Source: Rhizobiaceae bacterium
GTDB taxonomy: Bacteria; Pseudomonadota; Alphaproteobacteria; Rhizobiales; Rhizobiaceae
Direction: 5' to 3'
NCBI GenBank assembly: GCA_020696915.1
Contig: JAJFMR010000096.1
Coordinates: 1 to 11,799 of the forward strand
DNA: 11,799 bases
Part shown: positions 6,387 to 11,799 of the stretch, piece by piece
Position numbering within the stretch: position 1 is the stretch's first letter
How the letters are laid out: every line of letters starts with the position of its first letter
Notes under the pieces: generated by a model
What the model saw: the letters and a program-made list of their open reading frames with translations, nothing else
What the model was told of the DNA's origin: nothing
Database searches by the model: none
Made by a program: the position numbers and the translations under genes

Positions 6387-6971
6387 ATGCATTTCGCTCA
6401 CCGCGTCCGCCGCGTCCTTGCCATTCTCGCGGCCTCGGCATTCGTCGCGACCGCTTCGGCTGCCAACGCTCAGGAAATTTCCGAAACGCACCTCGCTTCT
6501 GCCCGCGCCGCCATCGACGCGATCAACGCGACCGATCAGTTCGACATGGTCATCCCACAGGCTACACAGGCGCTGATGCAGGAACTGATCCAGCAGAATC
6601 CCGATCTCCAGGATCTGGTCATCAGCACCGTGCGCGAGAAAGCGCTGGCGCTCAGCTCCCGCCGCGGCGACCTGGAGAAGGAGGCGGCTCTTGCCTACGC
6701 CCGGGCATTCAGCCAGGCCGAACTCGATGCGATAACCGCCTTCTACACCAGCGAACCGGGCAAGAAACTGCTCTCCACGGGACCGATCGTTGCCCGCGAA
6801 CTCGTCAAGGCGGCCGAGATATGGCAGCGCGGCGTGGCTCGCGACCTCGCCGTGGAAGTCGGCAAGCATCTCCAGCAGGTCGTCAACGTCAGGCCCAAGC
6901 CGCAAGCCGGGAACCAGGCTCCGGCGCCCGACGCCGCACCTGTAGACGTGACGCCGGCCCCCGCTCAATAG
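6387..6971 (+). CDS. Secreted DUF2059 protein
   Basis: A 194-residue exported protein of unknown function. The signal peptide is clear: basic start MHFAHRVRRV, a hydrophobic core at about 10-25, and an Ala-X-Ala site (ANA, 26-28) before QEIS. The mature part is helical, and its FSQAELDAITAFYTSEPGKK (108-127) is the conserved signature of DUF2059. The last about 25 residues are Pro/Ala-rich and probably disordered. There is no lipobox, so it should be soluble in the periplasm. AGGGGAG (6369-6375) lies upstream of ATG 6387. It sits 22 bases after rpiA and is followed by an intrinsic terminator, so rpiA and this gene form one transcription unit by layout. Confidence 0.88.
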   Translation: MHFAHRVRRVLAILAASAFVATASAANAQEISETHLASARAAIDAINATDQFDMVIPQATQALMQELIQQNPDLQDLVISTVREKALALSSRRGDLEKEAALAYARAFSQAELDAITAFYTSEPGKKLLSTGPIVARELVKAAEIWQRGVARDLAVEVGKHLQQVVNVRPKPQAGNQAPAPDAAPVDVTPAPAQ

Positions 6972-7007
6972 TCGCGTCCGGCATGCCGCCGGTCTCTTCA
7001 TGGCCGA

Positions 7008-7029
7008 AGCCCGGCCTGCCGGGCTTTTT
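7008..7029 (+). terminator. Intrinsic terminator after the rpiA-DUF2059 unit
   Basis: AGCCCGG (7008-7014) pairs with CCGGGCT (7019-7025) across a four-base loop, and the hairpin runs into five T (7025-7029). It lies 37 bases after the DUF2059 stop and before gor, so gor should have its own promoter in 7030-7081, though no clear -35/-10 pair is visible. Confidence 0.8.
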
Positions 7030-7091
7030 CCTGGCAGCCCGACTTCGTAGCATTTGGATGCGCGGCGTGATCAGGAGCGGCGGAGGGAAGG

Positions 7092-8483
7092 ATGCCCCGG
7101 TACGACTATGATCTCTTCGTCATCGGCGGCGGCTCCGGGGGCGTTCGTGCGGCGCGCCTGTCGGCCGGACTGGGGAGGCGGGTGGCGATCGCCGAGGAGT
7201 ACCGCTTCGGCGGTACCTGCGTCATTCGCGGCTGCGTGCCGAAGAAGCTCTTCGTCTACGCATCGCAATATTCCGAGCATTTCGAGGATGCCGCGGGCTA
7301 TGGCTGGACCGTCCCGAAGGCAGATTTCGACTGGCCGACCCTGATCGCCAACAAGGACCTCGAGATCGCCCGCCTCGAGGGGGTTTACCGGCAGGGCGTC
7401 GAGCGAGCCGGCGGCGAGACCTTCAGCAGCCGGGCCGTTCTGGCGGATGCCCACACGGTGGTTCTCGAAAGCGAAAACCGTGCCGTCACCGCCGAACGAA
7501 TCCTGATCGCCACGGGCGCGCGTCCCAATCCGCATGCGGCCTTGCCGGGGCACGAGCATTGCATCTTTTCCAACGAAGCTTTCCACCTGCCCGAACTGCC
7601 GAGGGCGATCGTGATCGCCGGAGGCGGCTACATCGCCGTCGAGTTCGCCAACATCTTCCACGGCCTGGGCGTCGAGACGACGCTGGTCTACCGGGGTAAG
7701 GAAATCCTCGGGCGCTTCGACATGGATCTGCGGCGGATGCTCCACGCCACCATGGAGAGGAAGGGCATAAGAATTCTCGTGCAGACGATCTTCGACCGTG
7801 TCGAAAGGCGAAAGGACGGGCGGCTCGAAGCGCATATCCCCGACAGCGGCGTCCTGGTCGCCGACCAGATCATGCTGGCGCTCGGCCGAATCCCCAACAC
7901 CGAGGGGCTCGGCCTGGAGGCGGCCGGCGTGAAAACCGGGCTGAAGGGTGAAATCCTGGTCGACCGGCTTTCGCGAACCAGCGCGGACAACATATGGGCG
8001 ATAGGCGACGTTACCGACCGGATTCAGCTCACACCTGTCGCCATCCATGAGGCGATGTGCTTCGTGGAAACCGTCTTCAAGGGCAATCCGGTCGAGCCCG
8101 ATCATGACTGTGTGGCCACGGCGGTGTTCTCGCAGCCGGAGATCGGCACGGTCGGCCTGTCGGAGGACGAGGCGGCGAAACGCTTCAGCCATCTGGAGGT
8201 CTACCGTGCCGAATTTCGGCCGATGCGAAACATACTGGCCGGCCGTGACGAGAGGATGCTGGTGAAGCTGGTGGTGGACGCCGGCACGCGGCTGGTGCTC
8301 GGCGCTCATGTGCTCGGCCCTGATGCCGGCGAGATGGCGCAGCTTCTCGGCATTGCGCTCAAGGCGGGTCTCACCAAGGACGATTTCGATCGTACCATGG
8401 CCATCCATCCGACCGCCGCCGAGGAGATCGTCACCATGTACAATCCAAGCTATCGCGTGCGGGACGGCAAGCGCCTCGATTGA
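7092..8483 (+). CDS. gor: Glutathione-disulfide reductase
   Basis: A 463-residue FAD-dependent disulfide reductase that uses NADPH to reduce GSSG. Domains in order: the FAD Rossmann site IGGGSGG (11-17), redox disulfide GGTCVIRGCVPKK (40-52, Cys43 and Cys48), ATGARP (140-145), the NADPH Rossmann motif AGGGYIAVEFA (176-186), VYRGKEILGRFD (199-210, basic residues consistent with NADPH preference), AIGDVTDRIQLTPVA for FAD, and the C-terminal dimer domain with HPTAAEE (His439, Glu444 active-site pair). The motif GGTCVIRGCVPKK and the C-terminal HPTAAEEIVTM separate it from dihydrolipoamide and mercuric reductases. ATG 7092 has GGAGG (7082-7086) five bases upstream. It is full length, cytosolic, and stands alone between the terminator and the DAHP synthase. 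Confidence 0.96.
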   Translation: MPRYDYDLFVIGGGSGGVRAARLSAGLGRRVAIAEEYRFGGTCVIRGCVPKKLFVYASQYSEHFEDAAGYGWTVPKADFDWPTLIANKDLEIARLEGVYRQGVERAGGETFSSRAVLADAHTVVLESENRAVTAERILIATGARPNPHAALPGHEHCIFSNEAFHLPELPRAIVIAGGGYIAVEFANIFHGLGVETTLVYRGKEILGRFDMDLRRMLHATMERKGIRILVQTIFDRVERRKDGRLEAHIPDSGVLVADQIMLALGRIPNTEGLGLEAAGVKTGLKGEILVDRLSRTSADNIWAIGDVTDRIQLTPVAIHEAMCFVETVFKGNPVEPDHDCVATAVFSQPEIGTVGLSEDEAAKRFSHLEVYRAEFRPMRNILAGRDERMLVKLVVDAGTRLVLGAHVLGPDAGEMAQLLGIALKAGLTKDDFDRTMAIHPTAAEEIVTMYNPSYRVRDGKRLD

Positions 8484-8634
8484 GGGCGAAAGGCGACGGC
8501 GCGTTCCCTGAGACCGGGCGAGGCAAGGCCAGGGTCCTGCGCCGGTGCGGTCTGGAATAGGCTCCCGCGGTGGTGTAAGGAGCCCCGGCGCGCTCACCCG
8601 TATGCTGAGCCGCTGCTCGAGAGTTGGTGTTTAG
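8484..8634. other. Leader region before the DAHP synthase
   Basis: This 151-base gap carries an inverted repeat GGCTCC-N13-GGAGCC (8560-8565 and 8579-8584) and a 10-codon reading frame starting ATG 8602 whose TAG (8632-8634) directly abuts the synthase ATG. I see no strong Shine-Dalgarno for either frame and no clear promoter boxes. Regulation here is possible but not shown. Confidence 0.3.
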
Positions 8635-10008
8635 ATGATGAAATGGTCGCCGAATTCCTGGAGAAGCAAGCCCGTCGAGCAGGTTCCTGCCTATCCGGAT
8701 GCCGCTGCGCTCAAGGACGCGGAGGCCCAGCTGGCGACGTTTCCGCCGCTGGTCTTTGCAGGCGAGGCGCGCAAGCTCCGGAAGCAGCTTGCCTCGGTCT
8801 CTGCCGGAGAGGCGTTCCTGCTGCAGGGCGGCGATTGCGCGGAAAGCTTCGCCGAACATGGTGCCGACAACATTCGCGACTTCTTTCGCGTCTTCCTTCA
8901 GATGTCCGTGGTACTGACCTTTGCGGGACTGCAGCCCGTCGTGAAGGTCGGCCGCATAGCCGGGCAGTTCGCAAAGCCGCGTTCCTCCAACGACGAGACC
9001 AAGGGCGGCGTCACCCTTCCAAGCTATCGGGGCGACATCATCAACGGTATCGAGTTCGATCCGAGATCGCGCGTGCCGGACCCGGCCCGGCAGGAAATGG
9101 CCTACCGCCAGTCGGCGGCGACGCTCAATCTCCTGCGGGCTTTCGCCCAGGGCGGCTACGCATCGCTCGAAAACGTTCATCGCTGGATGCTCGGCTTCGT
9201 GACCGACAGCCCGCAGGCGGAACGCTACGAGGCGCTGGCCAATCGCATTACGGAGACGATGGAGTTCATGCGCGCCGTCGGCATTACCTCCGAGACGAAC
9301 TATGCGCTCCGGGAAACGGATTTCTACACCAGCCATGAAGCGCTCCTTCTGGGCTACGAAGAGGCGCTGACGCGCGTCGATTCCACCTCGGGCGACTGGT
9401 ATGCGACCTCCGGTCACATGATCTGGATCGGCGACCGCACCCGCCAACCGGGCAATGCCCATATCGAATATTGCCGCGGCATCAAGAATCCGCTTGGCCT
9501 GAAATGCGGCCCCTCGCTCGAACCCGACGGGCTGATGCAGCTCATCGACCTGCTGAACCCCGAGAACGAGCCCGGCCGGCTGACGCTGATTGCCCGCTTC
9601 GGGTCGGACAAGGTCGGCGATCATCTGCCCCGGCTGATCCGCACCGTGAAGAAGGAAGGCCGCAACGTCGTGTGGTCGTCGGATCCGATGCACGGCAACA
9701 CGATCACCGCAGCCGGCTACAAGACGCGGCCCTTCGATCGCATCCTGAAGGAGGTGCAGACCTTCTTCGAGGTGCACCGCGCCGAGGGCACGCACCCGGG
9801 CGGCATTCATGTCGAGATGACGGGCAAGAACGTCACCGAATGCACAGGCGGAGCGCGTGCCATCCGCGACGACGAGCTCCAGGACCGCTATCACACCCAT
9901 TGCGATCCGCGCCTCAACGCCGACCAGGCCATCGAGCTTGCCTTCCTGGTTTCGGAATTGCTGAGGAAGCGATCCGGCAGGCCTGAAAAGCAGGCCGTCA
10001 ACGGGTAG
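8635..10008 (+). CDS. aroF: Class II 3-deoxy-7-phosphoheptulonate (DAHP) synthase
   Basis: A 457-residue class II (plant-type) enzyme condensing phosphoenolpyruvate and erythrose 4-phosphate into DAHP, the first step of the shikimate pathway. The N terminus WSPNSWRSKPVEQVPAYPD is typical. Further signatures are LVFAGEARKL (39-48), QGGDCAESF (64-72, Cys68 as metal ligand), VKVGRIAGQFAKPRS (103-117), the regions HMIWIGDRTRQ and GIKNPLGLKCGPS, the active-site stretch SSDPMHGNT, GGIHVEMTGKNVTEC, and THCDPRLNADQA. It is complete. The start is either ATG 8635 or ATG 8638; only GAGAG near 8620 resembles a Shine-Dalgarno, so initiation may be weak. Rhizobial genes of this class are variously named aroF or aroG. 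Neighbouring gor is unrelated in pathway; the gene order is a conserved rhizobial one as I recall it. Confidence 0.96.
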   Translation: MMKWSPNSWRSKPVEQVPAYPDAAALKDAEAQLATFPPLVFAGEARKLRKQLASVSAGEAFLLQGGDCAESFAEHGADNIRDFFRVFLQMSVVLTFAGLQPVVKVGRIAGQFAKPRSSNDETKGGVTLPSYRGDIINGIEFDPRSRVPDPARQEMAYRQSAATLNLLRAFAQGGYASLENVHRWMLGFVTDSPQAERYEALANRITETMEFMRAVGITSETNYALRETDFYTSHEALLLGYEEALTRVDSTSGDWYATSGHMIWIGDRTRQPGNAHIEYCRGIKNPLGLKCGPSLEPDGLMQLIDLLNPENEPGRLTLIARFGSDKVGDHLPRLIRTVKKEGRNVVWSSDPMHGNTITAAGYKTRPFDRILKEVQTFFEVHRAEGTHPGGIHVEMTGKNVTECTGGARAIRDDELQDRYHTHCDPRLNADQAIELAFLVSELLRKRSGRPEKQAVNG

Positions 10009-10059
10009 TCCGGCGGCCGGGATCGTTCTGTCGGGAAATCCTTGACGCAGGGAACGGAG

Positions 10060-10479
10060 ATGGTCCCAGTTCACACCGGCCGGTGCCTCTGCGGCGCGGT
10101 CCGCTTCACGGCCACCGGTCGCTTGCGCGGCGTCATCTATTGCCACTGTTCGCAATGCCGCAGGCAGAGCGGCCATTTCTACGCGGCCACGAGCGTTCCT
10201 GACGCTGCCCTTGCCATCGAAGGCGGCGACAACGTCACCTGGTTCAGGGCATCCGCCGAAGCGAGGCGCGGCTTTTGCCGGACATGCGGATCCGCCTTGT
10301 TCTGGAAGCACGACGATCGGGCCGAGACATCCCTGCTCGCAGGAGCCTTCGACGACTCGGATGGGCTGGCAGGCGAATTGCATATTTTCGTCGGGGACAA
10401 GGGCAGCTACTACACGATCGACGACGAGCTGCCCCGGCACGAAGGTCCGGCGCCGGCGGGAAGGTCGGCGAAGCCATAG
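10060..10479 (+). CDS. GFA-family zinc-binding protein
   Basis: A 139-residue protein with the fold of glutathione-dependent formaldehyde-activating enzyme (Gfa/CENP-V). The seven expected cysteines are present: CLC at 9 and 11 (CLCGAVRF), CHCSQC at 28, 30 and 33, and CRTC at 73 and 76 (FCRTCGSALFW). These form one structural and one second zinc site in the family. Most members have no proven reaction, so binding or spontaneous adduct chemistry of formaldehyde with glutathione is only a family label here. ATG 10060 is chosen because AGGGA (10049-10053) precedes it by six bases; an upstream TTG at 10042 has no support. It follows the DAHP synthase by 51 bases and may be co-transcribed. Confidence 0.88.
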   Translation: MVPVHTGRCLCGAVRFTATGRLRGVIYCHCSQCRRQSGHFYAATSVPDAALAIEGGDNVTWFRASAEARRGFCRTCGSALFWKHDDRAETSLLAGAFDDSDGLAGELHIFVGDKGSYYTIDDELPRHEGPAPAGRSAKP

Positions 10480-10568
10480 CACGTGCTGCCCTCGCCGGCG
10501 GAGACAATCATGATTTCCCCGGTACGGCATTCTGCCATGGGGCCGCGGCGGTTCTCGAGGTGTTTTTC

Positions 10569-10928
10569 ATGGAGCGGCTGATCAAGGCCTGGCAGAATTC
10601 GGCACGTGCATTCGGCCGTCTGGTGCGGTTTGAAACCGCCTTCCAGCAGGAGGTCGTGCTGCTGGCGGTTGCGGTGCCGGCCGCCTGGTTCCTCGCGACT
10701 TCATGGCGCGGCTACGCTCTGCTTCTTGGAGCCATTCTGCTGCTGATCATTGTCGAGGTCCTGAACACCGCCATCGAAGCTGCCTGCGATGCGATATCCC
10801 GCGACTTCCATCCGCAGATCCAGCTTGCCAAGGATTGCGGATCGCTGGCCGTGCTTTTGGCGATTGTGCTTGCGGGAGCAGCCTGGGGCGTGGCCTTGAT
10901 CGAGCGTCTCACCGGAACGGCGCTGTAG
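10569..10928 (+). CDS. dgkA: Diacylglycerol kinase (DgkA family, integral membrane)
   Basis: A 119-residue inner-membrane lipid kinase that phosphorylates diacylglycerol with ATP and recycles it to phosphatidate. It has an amphipathic N terminus followed by three hydrophobic segments at about 29-44, 47-65 and 91-112. Conserved residues are visible: RFETAFQQE (20-28), VEVLNTAIEAACD (62-74, whose Glu63 and Glu70 align with E. coli Glu69 and Glu76), and AKDCGSLAVLLA (87-98). Size matches the E. coli enzyme (122 residues). ATG 10569 is preceded by GAGGTG (10557-10562) at a normal distance; the same frame is open further upstream but that part overlaps the GFA gene and is not DgkA-like. Gram-negative context favours diacylglycerol over undecaprenol as substrate. 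Confidence 0.93.
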   Translation: MERLIKAWQNSARAFGRLVRFETAFQQEVVLLAVAVPAAWFLATSWRGYALLLGAILLLIIVEVLNTAIEAACDAISRDFHPQIQLAKDCGSLAVLLAIVLAGAAWGVALIERLTGTAL

Positions 10929-11012
10929 ACGTAGGACTGGCCTCCCTGGATGAACGAAGGCTGCGCGCAGGCGCGGGCCCTCGAGGACATACAGCGGCCA
11001 GCCGCGAGGACG

Positions 11013-11020
11013 AGGAGGGA
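11013..11020 (+). promoter_or_regulatory. Strong Shine-Dalgarno for the glycosylase gene
   Basis: AGGAGGGA lies five bases before ATG 11026. It shows that translation is set to begin in the frame coding MPSFDRIRARAAERKGG, not at the downstream ATG 11144 that lies in the frame of the rest of the protein. This is what makes the frame break downstream significant. Confidence 0.75.
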
Positions 11021-11025
11021 CGACA

Positions 11026-11722
11026 ATGCCGAGCTTCGACCGGATCCGCGCCAGGGCCGCCGAGCGCAAGGGCGGGGAAGAGGTTTTGGTCGCCCGACAA
11101 TGCCCGCCTGGCCACGCTTCCCGACCATCGGATCCTCTCGACCATGGCCGAACGGGTGTTTGCCGCCGGCTTCGTCTGGCGGGTCATCGAACAGAAGTGG
11201 CCGGGCTTCGAAGCAGCATTCCTCGGCTTCGAGCCGAAGCGGTTGCTCTTTCAGCCCGACGAATTCTGGGACGAGCTCGCCCGCGACTCCCGTATTGTCA
11301 GGAACCCCCAAAAGATCAGGTCGGTGAGAGACAACGCGGCTCTGGTGGAGCGTGTCTCCAGGCAGCATGACGGGTTCGGAAAGTTCCTGGCGGCATGGCC
11401 GGCCGACGACCAGGTCGGGCTCACGGCGTGGCTGGGCAGGAATGGCAGCCGGCTGGGCGGCAACACCGGACAATATCTGCTGCGCTGGCTCGGGTGGGAC
11501 GCGTTCATCCTGTCGGCCGACGTGATCGCCGCGCTCAAGGAGGCAGGCCTCGACATCGGCGACAGCCCAACGTCGAAGCGCGATCTCGGCGAGGTCCAGG
11601 AGCAGATCAACCAGTGGGCTGCCGGGACGGGCCTGCCGCGCATGCACATCTCGCGCATCCTCTCGATGTCGACGGGCGCCAACCGAACGGCCGCCGAACT
11701 GCGCGCCTATATGGAGGATTGA
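11026..11722 (+). pseudogene. tag: DNA-3-methyladenine glycosylase I, frameshifted near the 5' end
   Basis: The family removes 3-methyladenine from alkylated DNA (helix-hairpin-helix fold, base excision repair). The strong Shine-Dalgarno and ATG 11026 start the expected N terminus MPSFDRIRARAAERKGGEE. After about codon 21 this frame becomes nonsense and ends at 11370, while the family sequence resumes in the next frame from about 11089: SPDNARLATLPDHRILS, AERVFAAGFVWRVIEQKWPG, FEAAFLGFEP, SRIVRNPQKIRSVRDNAALV, GSRLGGNTGQYLLRWLGWDA, SPTSKRD and LPRMHISRILSMS, to TGA 11720. Relatives have roughly six more residues at the join, so a small deletion of about 17-20 bases is more likely than a one-base error. 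Initiation at ATG 11144 would give a 192-residue protein lacking the N-terminal helices. I call it broken but possibly partly expressed; assembly error is the alternative. Confidence 0.75.
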
Positions 11723-11799
11723 GCAAGGCAGGCAGCGACCTTCGCTCCGCACTGCCGGAGATTGCCGCCCACGCGCCGGCACGCTACATCGACGGCCAT
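11719..11799 (+). CDS. Possible start of a downstream gene, cut by window end
   Basis: A frame opens at TTG 11719, overlapping the glycosylase stop, and stays open to the last base, coding LSKAGSDLRSALPEIAAHAPARYIDGH. The composition is protein-like, and overlapping starts are common in this kind of genome. GGAGG (11713-11717) is only one base from the TTG, which is poor spacing, so the true start may differ. I cannot assign a family from 27 residues. Confidence 0.35.
   Translation, partial: MSKAGSDLRSALPEIAAHAPARYIDGH

Noticed and set aside
5501..6388. N-terminal extension of gph to a 528-residue protein
   Set aside because: The extra sequence is rpiA read antisense; the HAD motif starts nine residues after ATG 5500, which has a good ribosome binding site.
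8431..10530. 699-codon minus-strand open frame across the DAHP synthase and GFA genes
   Set aside because: It is a shadow of strongly conserved plus-strand genes in GC-rich DNA and has no family-like motifs.
1..11799. CRISPR arrays, insertion sequences, transposases or integrases
   Set aside because: I found no regularly spaced repeats, no transposase or recombinase motifs, and no terminal inverted repeats in the window.

Overview
The window reads as GC-rich alphaproteobacterial DNA, most likely Hyphomicrobiales (rhizobial and relatives). The best evidence is the right half. It carries the order gph / rpiA / DUF2059 secreted protein / gor / class II DAHP synthase, a rhizobial-type RpiA and glutathione reductase, and a tRNA-Val beside gph. 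From the sequence alone I cannot name a genus.

Layout. At 1-4672 lies a mixed, accessory-looking segment. It holds the end of a DUF2380-type secreted protein (+), and a nitronate monooxygenase (-) preceded by a co-directional AraC-family regulator that has apparently lost the first of its two DNA-binding helix-turn-helix motifs. A MerR regulator follows (+), whose stop codon overlaps the likely start of a small Sel1-repeat protein. Last comes about 700 bases of a badly decayed type I restriction R-subunit (HsdR-like) N-terminal region, still readable only by changing frame many times. This debris stops a few bases from the 3' end of tRNA-Val(CAC), a common place for islands to insert.

From the tRNA (4673-4747, -) rightwards the content is housekeeping. 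The tRNA has a recognisable promoter whose -35 box overlaps the gph stop codon. gph (-) is divergent from rpiA (+). rpiA is followed closely by a secreted DUF2059 protein, and then an intrinsic terminator separates this unit from gor. A class II DAHP synthase (shikimate entry), a GFA-fold zinc protein, a DgkA-type lipid kinase and a DNA-3-methyladenine glycosylase I gene follow on the + strand. The glycosylase frame is broken near its 5' end despite a very good ribosome binding site. A further reading frame may begin at the very end.

Functionally the right half links central carbon metabolism (RpiA, Gph), redox balance (Gor), aromatic biosynthesis (DAHP synthase), envelope lipid recycling (DgkA) and DNA repair. 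I see no convincing new multi-gene system. The most notable signals are lesions: the HsdR remnant against the tRNA, the AraC regulator with an internal deletion, and the frameshifted glycosylase.
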